Shown here: positions 34,634 through 47,900 of the stretch, in pieces
Layout: each line of letters starts with the position of its first letter
Position numbering within the stretch: position 1 is the stretch's first letter
From: Pholiota molesta
Lineage: Eukaryota > Basidiomycota > Agaricomycetes > Agaricales > Strophariaceae
Length of the DNA: 64,000 nucleotides
Assembly (NCBI GenBank): GCA_014925825.1
Contig: JACGCK010000007.1
Location: 682,001-746,000, forward strand
Direction of reading: 5' to 3'
Translations under genes and position numbers: made by a program
The notes under the pieces: model-generated
What the model saw: only the letters and a program-made list of their open reading frames with translations
The model's database searches: none
What the model was told of the DNA's origin: nothing

Positions 34634-36366
34634 TACAACCGCGTTATACGTGCAGACCGTCAAGCGAAACGGCGGTTACAGGCTTACTGCGGTGCGGTTG
34701 TGTTGTTGTGTTATACGCGTCGTTCGCATTCTTCGTGTCTGCATTCTTCGTGTCCACATTCTTCGTCACCTGCTTAGTTGCGTCGCATCGGTTGGGTTGT
34801 TCGCGTTCTTTATGTCGTTCATGTGCTCTGCATCGGTTGCATTGCTCATGTCATTGCCGCTATTGCTCGCGTTCGCTTCATTCGTCGTAGAAGGAACACC
34901 TGACGATTGTCAGTAGCAGTCCGTTATTCGAGGCTAAGAACATACTTTGAAAAGCGATGACGAACGCAATCATCCGCCTAAGCCCTCCTTCCTCTGCAAC
35001 CGTCCAGGCATCATGTTAGCGCCGGCCCACATTTCTCATTGAGAGGAGGAACACGCGGCGATCGTTAATGGCAATCAGGTTGGCGGTGGCGGCGACGGTG
35101 GGATTGGTGTGTGCGGTGTGAACTTGGAAGTCGGAGCTGAGGTAGAGTTGTTTTTGAGTTATTGGTCATTGTGCCTTGGTTGCGCCAAGAGGGCGCCAGC
35201 TGACGCCGCGGCGTAGCTATTCTTAGAATTGCCTTTTATTTTTCAAGTTTACGGTGAAAAGTCAAAAGTGCACTGAACATCGTTGGGCAACTAAGACTAA
35301 GTATTCAAAGTCTACAAGCAAACGGCCGCTCGGCTTCTTTTCAGGAGAAAAACCAACTTTTAATCACCTATCTCGAGCAAATCTCCAGAAAAGTAGAAGA
35401 AGCCGCCAGGCTGTACCTCATCTGAGTCTTTGCCCCAAATCAGATGTAGGTGATATACGCAACTGCTCAGTTAACTATGACTAGCTTTATGTGCATATGT
35501 AATCTGACGGTATCACCGTGTAAAATATGTATTTTCGGCGCTATCATCTCTCTTCAGCTCTCTTCGTCATCTACGTCCGAGCGCTGAGTAAACTTTGTGC
35601 CCTCTTGTGCCCTACTGCCAGTGATGCTATTTTATAGCATCGTTATTTTTAGCATTCAACAAGCGCTCAGGACTGCTTTAGCAGCTACTGCAAACTCCAG
35701 CGCAGTGGCATCTGGTCTGATTGCCTATAGTGTTAATGAAAGATTATATGTCGGATGATTTCGGAATGATTGGCGCTAAATCATTGGAACAAGTCAGAAT
35801 GCATCTCCTTTTCTGCAATGTTTTTCTCATACTTAATAGCTCCGGTTCTAATGTAGGATTGAACATGAGAAGACGGAACATGGTAAAACCGAAGGCGAAA
35901 GCACATGCATGTTCTGCATAATTAGAAGTATGTGGCGTGCACTGTAACCAGCTGTAGCCTGAATTAATTTAGGGCTGGAAGAAATGTGGTTAAGCAGGGC
36001 ATGGCTTCTCCTAGCTTCTCTTCACCTCGCCAATTTAAATGCCACGCCTCTTCCATCGCTCCCTCCTCTTTGTAGTCAATATTCCTATCAAACGCTATAC
36101 AAAGGAACGGATGCACCTTCTTAAATCATAGTCATCGGTCACCACGATAAGACCGGAAATTCTTGTCATATCAGACGCCCAAGCTATTATTTCTTCGAAG
36201 GGGAATGAGAGTCATGTCGTCCTGATAGTAAGTATTCTATCTTACGGCAAGCTCACCATCCGATAATCGATTGCATCTATCAATATAAGAATGAAACTCA
36301 GGGTCCATTACCCCACCCCTCCTATTTTTTGCCCTCGTGTCATTGGCATACTACTAAGTAATACAA
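34634..36366. other. inter-unit spacer and 5' flank of duplication unit 2
   Basis: 34.7-34.8 kb has three near-identical 15-base repeats (cattcttcgtgtctg-like). 34.93-35.25 kb carries no recognisable gene. From about 35.3 kb onward the sequence is related to 29.6-30.4 kb, the 5' flank of unit 1. No gene is supported. Confidence 0.5.
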
Positions 36367-39175
36367 ATGGGTCTTTTCGCACTGTTTGGACAATGGTAAG
36401 CAAGACAAGGCTGTAAATGTGTACTGACCTTTCATAAATACCTCGGGTTAGGATGATAGGGTTGACACTGTGTAGAAATCAGGTCAGAGAGGAAGAGACT
36501 GACAAATCACTTCAATCTGGGTACGTTCTCCTCCCATTCTATTAGAAACTATGACTAATAAAATCTGGGCGCCTGTTGTGAATATAGAGCCCCGCAGGGA
36601 TCGGCTTCAATGTAACGACATCGTTCAGTTTTCACAAACGACAAACAGCTAATATATTGTCCTTTGCATCATATCTATAAAGCCCACGATCTGCCAATTT
36701 AGAAGATGAGATAGTCCCAGTCCACAAAACAATAGCACTCAAAGATATGTATGTGACATATGTCTCTCTTCTGCGAAATAGTGACGGCATCAATTATCTC
36801 AAATCCCTCTCTTCCTCGCAGGCCATCCACCGCAACAGTGAATTCCGATCATGATACTGGCACGAATCGAACGAAGGAGGGAAAGTTAAAGTGAGTCCCA
36901 CGTAAATGCTACAGCTGGTTTACATTGACATCTAATCCATATCGCTATCAATACTATAGCCCCCGTCTGTTCGCACTGATAATAGGGATCAATACCTATA
37001 GTCCGAGCTCGAAAGCTGTTTCGATTGATCGCGGGTCTCAAGTGTTGACCGCGAACTCTCTGAACCCTGCCCTCCCATCATTCACCAATCTTCGTGGCGC
37101 AGTCGCGGACGCAGAGCATTTTCACACGTATCTTACTTCCAAACTTGGAGTCCCTGAAAAGCAAATAACGCTTCTTCGCGAAAAAGACGCCACGCGTGAG
37201 GAGATTATCGCCGCTTTCCAAAGTTCAGTGAAAAAGGGAACGGAATCAACAAAGGAGATTCCATCGTCATTTTTTATGCCGGACATGGTGCGCAAGCGCG
37301 CCCTCCCAGACGACTGCTGGGGACCGACGGGTGCCCAGAGTATGTCGAACTCCTAGTCCCCTACGATTACAACAGAATCCCTGGGAATCAAGAAAATATG
37401 GGCATCCCTGATTATACACTAGCTGCGTTAATCAACGCAATCGCTCGCAGCAAGGGGGATAATATTGTAGGTCTAATTTTACAACTCCTGCTCGAGTGCG
37501 TTCGAGCTGATTATTTTACTTCTCAGACTGTTATATTCGACTGCTGTCATTCTGCATCGGCTCTAAGAGGGCCCACTTTGAACCACGGGGATTCACAAAC
37601 CATTACGCGGGCTGGTCCAGAACTAAACTACCACATACCAGATGAACTTGACGAAAAAATATGGGGCGCAACGAGTGGGACAGCTATGGGCCCACGGTTG
37701 CGTTATTTTGGTGGTGCTGCATCTTATGTGTTTTTCTCGGCCTGTGCTTCGTTTGAACTGGCGAAGGAAAAAGACGGCCGCGGCTGCTTTACATCAGCCC
37801 TGTTAACGCTTCTTCAAGAAACAGCCGGCTCTCACACGCTTTCATGTTCTCAAATATTATCGCGTCTTCAAAAAATTGACGGGTAAGCCACATTTGTGAA
37901 AAGCTCCTGAGTTCATTCGCGCTAACCATCCTTCAGTCAAAGTCCCCACTGCGAAGGGCTACATACAAGTCGGCCCATATTTCATGCATTCTCTTCGTCG
38001 CGAAAGAAGCAATTCTTCGACGTTCGTCCTTATAAACCTAAGCGACCGACGGGGTCGTCGCCCAAATTCACTTTGGATGCTGGAAGCATCAATGGGTTCT
38101 CGGAAGGGGACGAGTTCGCTGTCTTTGAGACTCGATCCGATGACGACCATAATAAACCCAAAGGACACCTCATTATCGAGAAAATTTCTGTTCGCACATC
38201 CCTGCTCAGACTCTGCGATGCGGATTCGTCATTTGAACTTCCGTGTAATCCCGCTCCTGCTTCGCTTACCACGCCGGCAGAACATCACCTTCAGCTTTAT
38301 GTCGTAGGGCCCGAAAATGAGCTGCGTACTAAGCTCATTTCTCGCATCAATCGCTTGAATTTACATGGCACTGTCCGCATCACTCTTGATCTTCGGGAGG
38401 CCCACATTTCGCTTTCGACAGACAAGGATGGCACCAAAATTCGCTTCCAGGTGGTGGATATAGACTTGGTCAGCAAAAATCTTGCCTGCAGTCAGTATGA
38501 TGTCGACACAGAAACAGACGACGCGAAACTCGCCCAATATTCAAGGATCTCGCACATTACTATTGGCACCTGAAACGCAACTCCCGACTCTTCCAATCTC
38601 TCAGTCGATATTTCCATCTATAAACTAAAGCAATATGATACACCCCCAAATTTTCGCCCAGACCCTGAATCGGATAACCTGTACGATAAGACAGCCCAAG
38701 TCCTAGACTTGAATGTCGATGTTCAATCTGACGATCGCGATTATGAAAACGAATTTGAAGACGACGAATTCGACGATGGATCTGACCAGTATGGCCTGAA
38801 GGTGACCAACAACACACAATGGGACCTTTTCCCAACTCTATTTTATCTTGATAATACCAAATTTACAGTCGGTGTGTGTCGTTCTTCTTAGCTAGTGATA
38901 ACAGACTTACTTCATGGTTTATCTATCACGCAGAGTCCGTTTATCAACACCCATAGCGAAGCAGAAAGCCGAACCCCCTTAAAAGCGAAGGAGTCCTTGA
39001 CAATAGGCTACGGTGTTGGGCAGGGGGAACGATCCCACCCTTCGCTTTTCACGTATCCGAGGGTCGGAATATGGAGATTGGGTTTTTCAAGCTTATCCTT
39101 TCGACGCACTCCGTCGATCTCCAAATATGGTGCAGGACGTTCCTGTCTTTGATAGTACCCGAGGTATGAAACAAT
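36367..39175 (+). CDS. caspase-like (C14) protease, duplicate copy 2, frameshifted
   Basis: More diverged from the other two copies. Possible first exon at 36367 (MGLFALFGQ), then further small exons. The core has RLFALIIGINTYSP (about 36960), FTNLRGAVADAEHFHTYL, the His segment DSIVIFYAGHGAQ (about 37257, reached only after a one-base shift at an A-run near 37228), an intron (37469-37527), and the Cys segment TVIFDCCHSASAL. The C-terminal extension reads well from about 37938 (CEGLHTSRPIFHAF) through NNTQWDLFPTLFYLDN near 38815 and LTIGYGVG near 39000, but needs further one-base corrections near 38540, 38605 and 39040. Both catalytic residues are present. With so few, single-base breaks this copy may be functional in reality. 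The end coordinate is approximate. Confidence 0.7.
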
Positions 39176-39504
39176 GAAGAAGGAATCAGTCGCTCCATCG
39201 CCTCCCAATACATGGCTCTCCATCAATATCTTGGTGATTCAGCGATGTCCTCACGGAAGTTTGACTTATCCGAGTCCAGTCCATGATGGGTGGTTTCTCT
39301 ACTTTCCCATTTTCATCTCTTCCGATTCTCATACATGATTTATCATGCTGTTTGCTGGTTTAGTCCCATTGTACTCGACCAGATTGTAGAAATATTGAAA
39401 GTGTACTTGTATTCTTCTAGTGTCTATGTAAATGCTGAATGATTAGTAACGTTTGCAGCGATAGTTTAACAAATTAAATATCTCTCAGGAGAGCAAAGTA
39501 TCAG

Positions 39505-39712
39505 ACCACGATCTAAACCGGCACTTGTGATGACGGGTGTCGGCCCTCAGTTGGTTCTCCCCAAGTTCTCCCAATTGTAATCCCTCTTGTGGCTTATTAT
39601 CCGATTCACGATTTGCAGTCACCAGGTCACTGGGCAGGAAAACTGCTCGGTCGACCGCGACAGGCAAACCTCTATGTCTACCTCGCACCCTAAATTCCAA
39701 CTAAATTCCATT
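39505..39712 (-). pseudogene. short 3' fragment of a TRK potassium transporter (duplicate)
   Basis: Contains only the last-exon segment (FRVRGRHRGLPVAVDRAVF) and its C-terminal tail on the minus strand, matching 44.94-45.10 kb and 33.92-34.09 kb. It follows caspase copy 2 at the same relative position as in the other units. Too short to be a gene. Confidence 0.85.
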
Positions 39713-40298
39713 ACAATCAGCCGAAGGAGGGACGGAAGCGGCCATTGGCATGAGCGCAAACGCGACGCGCCGTCCGAGCCTGTCCGCTTTGGAAACCGTG
39801 AGCATTAGACTCAAACAATATGCAAGACAGTTAGACACTGTAATACCTATGCATAGGCCTTGCATAGGCCTCGCAGGCTGCCTCGCCTTGCCTCGCAGTA
39901 ACGACGCAGTTCAAATACTTAGCTGAGTCATCAGTGCGAAGCAGGTGGCTCGTGCTCAACTCGTGCCTTGCTCGTGCCCGCATTACTTGTTCTGGGTCCG
40001 GAGGCGAAGATACGTAGCTGGCATGTATTGGGATAACCTTCGGGACACAGCGGCCCAGGAGGGGCCAGTGCTGTGTATAATCTATCACTATCACTATCAC
40101 TATCACTTGTGCTCGTAATATTATTATAGCCTGTACAAGCCCGTACACTCTTGGCTTGACTCTTGAGCTTGAGCAGTGACACTTCACTGTACAGTATACC
40201 CAACTTACGACTTGTAGGTATACAAACCTACTATATCCCCTAGCCGTTACCATTTCCGAGTCGTATCTCCATCGATAGTACCTGCTTCCGACTTCTCT
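39713..40298. other. spacer before the NACHT gene, with a hexamer microsatellite
   Basis: No gene is supported. A (TATCAC)4 tract lies at 40083-40106, and a direct repeat gcatagg-cct occurs near 39852-39872. The region should hold the promoter of the NACHT gene. Confidence 0.5.
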
Positions 40299-43200
40299 AT
40301 GGGCGCCGCAAATTCCAGATTACTCGGGTTTCCGGGCTCCCAATTTTCCATCTACGGTGGGCATTTTGTGTGGGCGAACACGTTTAATATGATTCAGACC
40401 ACGGATAGAAGTACGTTTGGTGAATCTTCGAAACACCCAAATCCTTCGCGCTCACAGTGACCTGCATCTTACAGAGGGATTCAAGCACCTGCAACGATGG
40501 GTTGCCACATCCGCCTTGCACGACTCTTTTCAACATGCTGAACCGCCAAGATGCCACCCAAAAACTCGGGAGGCAATTTTGCAGCAGATATTCGACTGGA
40601 TGGCATCTTCGGAGGAACGCAAGGAATGGCTCATGTGGCTGAATGGGGCCGCAGGCGCAGGCAAATCAGCGATCGCGCGGTCAACGATGGAGCGATGCGT
40701 GACGACACATCGCGCTGCCATCAGCTTTTTCTTTTGCGAGAGGGACTTAACGCGAAATACTTTGGATGCCTTCGTTGCGACATTAGCCTATCAACTCCTT
40801 CAAGTGATCCCAGATACTTCAAAAGACATCATCCAAGTCATTGAGCGGAATCCCCTTATCTTCCAACAATCATTTGAATCTCAAATCAAGGAGCTCTTCA
40901 TTGATCCTCTCGTTCGCGTGTGGCCCCTTTTCCCCGAACTTCTGCTCCTCATCGTGCTGGATGGCCTCGACGAATGCAAGAATAAAGGTCTTCAATGCGA
41001 GCTTATTCAGGTACTCGGAAATCTCATGAGTACTAGAAAAGTCCCCGCCATATTTCTCATTGCCAGCCGTCGAGAGGCTCACATTGAAGCCACTTTCAAG
41101 CAACAGGAGGTCGCCAACATTCTGCTGACGCTCCCACTTGATGATGTCGCAAAAGTATCAGATGACATTCGTCGTTTTCTCGAAAGCAAATTTGCTGCGC
41201 TCAGAGAAACCCATAAAGTCGGTCCAGACCTTCCAGACGATTGGCCCGCGCCTCGCAGCATTGACGACATCATTAAAAAATCTTCGCGCCAATTCCTCTA
41301 CGCCTCACTTGTCATGAACTATATAGGATCTCCCTATCACCATCCTGTGCTGCAACTTCAGATTATCGAAGGGCTCCGCTTACAACATTCTTCTTCAGAG
41401 CATCCGCTTGCTCATCTTGATATCCTCTACCACCATATCTTCTCTAAGGTTAAAGCCCTTTATTATGAGAACATATTCAATATTCTAGCATACATTCTCC
41501 TCACTGGCGAAAATAGGATTTCCGTCATCAACCAGGTATTCCAATTCGAACTTGGCGAGCTAGAAATGACGTTGTCGGATCTAGCTGCAGTCATAGCATG
41601 CGATCGCCAAGAGAATTCGATACAACTCCTACACTTGTCACTCTCCGATTTTCTTTTAGACGAAAACCGATCTGTGAACTACCACATCCGCTCCGACGAA
41701 CACAGCGCCAAGCTGGCATGTCTGATCCTTGCACGGCCGTCCAAGCATTATTTTGGGGATTCCAATATACTGAAATCACTTGTCCAATTGCTTCGAAAGG
41801 CAACATCCACGGCACAGCTATGGCACTTGTTACTTCAATTTACACCGGCTGTCGAACTCATGCATCTGGCATTCGGGTCCTCTCTTTTACCCATGCTTGA
41901 CCTTTTAGAGGCTACGAGAAAGCTGGTAAGGCATTACTATTTCTCACATTGCATCTTACTACTAAACGGGATTATTCATTATCCTCTACATCAACTTGCA
42001 GTCAACGCAGGAACGCAACGAAGTGTATCATCACTTTTTAGCTTTGTTCAATCATTATCTTGCATACCGAGCGCACATAGATAGCGACGAACAGTCTGAT
42101 GCTCAACGTATATGCGTGGACTCCAACGAAGAAATCGATCGGATGCATTCCTCGGAATTGTATATGACTAACAGGCATATTCAGTTTACTCTTGCGCGAC
42201 AAAAGGGTCTTGTTCAAGCCGCAGTGAATCATGCTGGACGGTGACAATACTTTACTCGCCTGTTTCCAATATTTATTCTGACGATTGAATTACCAGGCTG
42301 GCCCATAAAATAATAGGCTATGATAAGTACGTCTTCCCGCCGTGTTCTATTCTAAACGACATCATCATTATCTATCCGCAGGTCAACTTCCAAGCTTTTT
42401 GGACTCATAATAGGAATAAATAAATACAAACCCCATGCCTACCGGCGTAGCCATCAACAACACTCTTTCGAACCCGAACCACCGTCGTTTCCCAATCTTC
42501 GTGGCGCCGTAGCGGACGCAGAGAATTTCTACAAATATCTTACATCCGACCTTGGGGTTCCCAGCGGACAAATAAACCTGCTTTGCGACGAGCAAGCCAC
42601 CCGCGCCGAAATCATCAAAGCTTTCCAGGATCTAGGCGAAAGGCAGGACATTCGCAAGGGAGACTCGATCGTCATCTTTTACGCTGGACATGGTGCGCAA
42701 GCACTTCCACCTCAACGATTATCGGCCACGCCGGGCTGTCCAAAGTATGTTGAGCTTCTGGTCCCACACGACTACGGCAAAGATCCCAAAAATTATCAGT
42801 CGAAGGGTATCCCGGACTACACACTGGCTACGCTTTTGAACGGGATCGCTGAGAAAAAAGGAGACAAAATTGTGAGTGTTGTTTCTGGCCCTGACGATTG
42901 TGCCCTCATAACTTCGGAATTTCAGACTGTCATCTTCGACAGCTGCCACTCAGCGTCGGCTCAGCGGGGTCCTGTTTCTAAGCCTGTTTCGGACGATAAG
43001 AATTCTCAGCCTATCGCGCGAACTGGGCCAGCGTTGAACTATCGCATTCCTGATGACCTAGATGTCGACATCTGGGGAGGGAAGAGGGCATTGTCCGTCC
43101 TTCCCCGATTACGCCACGTGGGGTCTGCATCTTATGTGTTTTTCTCAGCTTGTTCATCGTCTGAGTTGGCGAAGGAGGACAACGGCCGAGGTTACTTTAC

Positions 43201-44681
43201 GTCGGCCCTTCTGAAACTTCTGAAAGAAGTAGGCTCTCGGACCCTTCCATGTTCCCAAATAATAACTCGCATAGGAAAAATCCCGGAGTATGTTTTTTTC
43301 AAATGTTTATATCATTAAATGCTAACGAGATCGCTTCAGCCAAAGTCCTCAATGCGAAGGACTCCACACAACTCGATCCATTTTTCATGATTTCTCGCCG
43401 TCATACAGGAAACGATTCTACAACGTCAGCATTCGCCATTTAAGGTACACTGTCGATGCTGGGATGCTCGATGGACTTTCACAAGGCGATGAGTTGACCA
43501 TTTATAAAACTCAATCCGAGGATGCCCTGCAGAAGCCTGTCGCCGTTTTTGTTGTCGACAAGGTCTCCAATAGGAACTCGCTTCTCAGAGTTCGCGACCA
43601 GCCTCCCTTGCCTGACCTTGAGTCATACTTGGTCGACCCTGCTCCTGCGCTACTCACAAAAACTGCGCAGCCTCATCTACGACTCTATATCAGCGCTGGG
43701 CGACCCAACCATGTCGAACGCCTTGTTTCCCTTGTCAATCGATCGCAGACGGCTGGCACTATAGCCATCCTTACCTCTGAAGCTGATCGCCCAAAGGCCC
43801 ACATCTGCCTTTCCACAAACGATGGCGTTGATCTTCTTTTTGACGTTGTGGATGGAGACCTGACCAAAGACCATTGTCATCGCTTCAAATACAAAGGTGA
43901 CAATGGAGCCGAAGGCTTGACTGAAATCCTAAGAAGGCTTTCTGACTACTACTGGCATCTGACACGCACCCTTCAATCCTCTTCCCTCGATATAGATATC
44001 TCCATTTCGTTCTGTGAATTGCGTCAAGATAACAAAAACTCTGCGCTATTCGTTTCGAACGGGCAAGCGACCGAGCTCCTTGTGCGCGATGGCGACGTTA
44101 TGGAATTGGACGTCGACTCTGCATCGGATGCCAATTCTCAGGAGATGGATATATTCGACGACGATCCGGTTGACTCAAAGTTGTATGGCGTGAAGATAGC
44201 TAACAATAGCCAATGGGACCTTTATCCGGCGCTGTTCTATTTTGACAACAGAGACTTTACTATCAGTAAGTTGCCACTTCCAGCGCCTAATGTTGAAGCC
44301 TGAAGGGTCATTGACATATTCTATTATTCAGCACCTATCTATCAACCCCCCTTGGGGAGCTTAGGGAACCGGAACGCCGAATCTCCTCTAAAAAAACGGG
44401 AATCCATAACAATAGGTTACGGAGCGGCGGGGGCTGGTGCTGCGGTGCCACCCTTATACTTCTCTGTACCCAAGGGTCGAAAGATGGACACCGGGTTTCT
44501 GAAGCTCATTCTTTCCACCGAACACATCGATCTCGACGATATGGTGCAACCAAGTCCTCTCTTTGGGGGCCGTACCGGCCGCACCGTGCCGTCGTTAGTA
44601 CCGAGAAAAAGACAATTACCATTAGTGAATTTGTCTTCATTCACCATCAAGGTGATTAAGAGACTGCGGAAAGATAGTTGA
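40299..44681 (+). CDS. NACHT ATPase fused to caspase-like (C14) protease
   Basis: Predicted fusion of about 1,325 residues. Exon 1 (40299-40410) gives an N-terminal FPGSQFSIYGGHF segment. Exon 2 (40458-41925) carries the NACHT domain: ATSALHDS and PPRCHPKTREAIL, Walker A GAAGAGKSAI, Walker B LLLLIVLDGLDEC, and IFLIASRREAHI. Then come exons 42002-42240, 42297-42326 (30 nt), 42382-42871, 42926-43287, 43340-44265 and 44332-44681. The caspase part holds KLFGLIIGINKY, the His segment DSIVIFYAGHGA and the Cys segment TVIFDSCHSASA. It ends in the extension with NNSQWDLYPALFYFDN, ITIGYG and FLKLILSTEHIDL. Every junction from exon 2 to the stop is in phase without any frameshift. Only exon 1 is one base out. 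The two introns joining NACHT to caspase (42241-42296 and 42327-42381) are 56 and 55 nt, each with a branch-like CTGAC or CTAAAC. If unspliced, the NACHT part would stop at 42242. NACHT proteins are STAND switches; here the output would be proteolysis. No C-terminal WD40 or ankyrin sensor is present. Confidence 0.72.
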
Positions 44682-44938
44682 AGCGAGGCCCGAAGTTTGA
44701 CATTTGCTGTAGATTCTTCTCAAAGTTCGTATTTTTGTATTTTTGGTTGGTAATATTTTAGATCGACCTCTGCCCTCTTATCCTCTTGTAGTATATCGAA
44801 GACAGTGTCAAAATGTACTTGTGTCATTTCTTGACTTTACACATGCTATGATAATTAATAAGTAGTGAACATTAGTACCAAAATTTTAAGATATTATAAA
44901 TCATTTCCGATAAGCAAGATGCAAGTATGTACCGCGAT

Positions 44939-47900
44939 CTAAACCGGCGCTGGCGCCGACAACTGCGCATTTTCAACACTGTCTCCCGATTTTTCTTGCG
45001 GCTTGCTGTCCGATTCGTGATTCTGCGTCACTAAGTCGCTGGGAAGGAGAACCGCTCGATCGACCGCGACAGGCAACCCTCTATGTCTACCTCGCACCCT
45101 AAATTTTATCGTGAGCGGGTACATGCATATGATTGAGACCATATGAGTGCACTTACATGATGATAATAACTATAATTTTGGATAAAGGGTGCAATGCGCC
45201 AGAGAATGCGAAATTATCCTATGAAGAATAGGAGATGAGCGAGAGGCGATGAATTGAACATGTTTCTTCTTACATATGGCAGCCCCAGGCTCAATCCGAT
45301 ACCTCCAAACGCCGAAACCAGCTCGAACAGAACACGGAATAGATCAAACCATTTCTTCGAATCGTCGAGAAGGTTTCCTCTTTCGATGATGGCGATGAAG
45401 AATACTGCCCACACTAGCCACCAAATATCTAATGTTCAAACACCGGTGAGCAACTCAATATATCTCAGCCTCGGTCATTTCACACCTATTGACAGCTGAC
45501 GGCGCAGGTGCCATCCGAGATATCGCCCGACACGCTCCCTCCTCGATTTTATCTTGTCGAGGCCTTCTGGTTCTTCATCCTCGTCATCTGGAGGAGCCGC
45601 GAAAACGCCCAAAGAACGCTCTTCATAGCTGAAAAAGCGATCAGGGACAATCTATCGAGTACTCAACATGTGCGGACTTACACGTTCGTAGATCGAATAC
45701 TGATGGCGATCTAAGGATGCAAACAGGTTGGGTGATGGTCATTTTCTGTTTAGAGTAGAACTTACAGGATAGACCTATGAGGAAAGGCATCAGCCAAGGA
45801 TTGTAGGGGTTGTATATAACATGGAGGGACATACTGCAATATACATCATAACCACGTAGAGAAATCTGCCAAGCAAGGTTCAGATCAAGTACATCATCCA
45901 TGTGCGCAACGGCAACTCACTGAAGCGCAGGCGCCAGATTAGCAACAGGAACGATGGCAAAACCAGATGCTCTCGCTGCTAATCCCTGGAAAAGACCAGA
46001 GAGGACTCGAGGTCCGACCGGTATTGAATCGTAAGCCGGAAGCCCGATGTCTATAGAAACGGAAGTGGTGAGTATGTTGCGGTGAGCAAGATAAGTATGG
46101 GATGATGCCGTACTAAGAACGAGAAAAGCAACCCATTCGATGATGCTGAATAGAGCCAAACAGACGACAAGGAACCATGTTTGGTGGCTTGGGAAGCTTA
46201 GGCGGAGGTTCGGTGAGTGGTCATCGATCGTAGGGCACGGTATAGAGATGAACATACAGGTATAGGAAACATCTACATTGTGCATTAGTTGACTGAACGC
46301 CCATTTGGAGGAAAAGGGAGTCGTACCTCCGTGGGTGATCGAGAAGAAAAGATAAGGCCTCTTGCGATTCAGAATGTTCGGGAAGCACTCTGGATGCTAT
46401 CCAGCTGTCGCATTCACTCAGTGGTGGCTCCAGCGCCTTGAAAAGGACGAGACGTACATGACAAGGCGCAAGCTTCGTCATAGCGTCACGTCAGTAAATG
46501 CTGGAATCGGTCGTAGCGAGCAACGCACAAGATAGGCTGAATGTAACGGTTTCTTAGAAAGAGGATGTCATTGGCATAAATATATAAACTCACCAGAGCA
46601 TGGTTTCCCGCCAATATGACGAAGATTAATGCCGCTTAAATATAATCAGACCATCAATCCAACTACATAAAACCAACCAATCAAGTGACATACCAATCAT
46701 AAGGTATGCATTTTGGAAGGGCACCATGCCTCTAACGAACGCGCAAGAAAGCGAGTAAGCCACACGTACAAAAGAAATCGGGTGGAAAATCACCTACAGA
46801 TCCACCAGCGATAGGCCACCACCTGTATAAGCCCCCATGGCTTGGAAGAAGGCAAACCTGATTCAACCGCATTAGCATTAGTTCTCATGAATCGAAAGCG
46901 AGAAATCACCAAGGTTTCGATACCAGTCGGAATGGGCCGCAAACACTCCATCATACGTATGGATGACGGATAGCCAAGGCAGGAACAGCAATACGGTGAA
47001 CAATTGACACAGAACGAAGTACTTCAATCCTCGATAAGTGACATCGCCAACAATCCAAATGTGGGTAGGCTCACGCAGGAACGAGATAGCTCAACAGCCT
47101 CAGCGCACGATACTCCGCACCCCCGATATCCTCCAGCTGCTCGTCCGTCAACGACTCCGTGTGGAAGTCCGAATTGCGCCCCACGACCAGGCCGCTGAAG
47201 TTCAGCCACCGCACGTTGGTGGAGTGCAAGGTCGTGTAGGTGCTCATGGTCATGGTGCGTTCCATTTTTCGATGCATGCTTGGTGCGGCTTCTTGAAGAG
47301 TTGTTGATGAGCTCGGTGGGCCAGGAAGCCGTCGAAGTTCCGGTACCTTGCATCTTTGGATTCTAGAGGTGAATTGGAAGGTACGACCATTGTTGACCTC
47401 GTATAGGAACAGCACGGCCATCTAGACGAGTAGTAAATGTCAGGTCTTTAGCGATAATATCTTTGAGGGAACTGACCTTGCATCTGGAGCATCGGATGAT
47501 AGTAAGCCACTCTCGGCGAAATCGTAGTGGATAAAGCAAATCCAATTTGAGTAGATCGGGCTGTTCGGTTCGACAGAGGTGAGCGAAACGAGGGCTCGAC
47601 ATCAGGTGAGAGTATGGCCTCGTTCGCAGACTTCGGCGACGATGAAAAGAGTTGGCTGTCAGGAAGAATACGGTTGCGCTCTTCATTCGACTGCAATTCA
47701 GAATCTTTGGGAGGTTCTGTGTTCGTTGGATGCATGAGGGTAGTTCCAGGCGTCGGGCCAACAAACTGAATCTGAGGATTGGATAGGGTATTCGCCAGGT
47801 TGCCTTGACGTGGTGTTGGTTCTCGTTGCTTGAACGCTGCAATTGGCGCTGAGATTGTCTCCATGAAAGAAGCTTTAGATCGAAGCGACCTTGGTTTTTT

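Noticed and set aside
42382..44681. The third caspase as a separate gene
   Set aside because: No in-phase start codon or promoter space exists after the NACHT stop, whereas splicing into the NACHT exons keeps phase throughout. Kept as the alternative to be tested.
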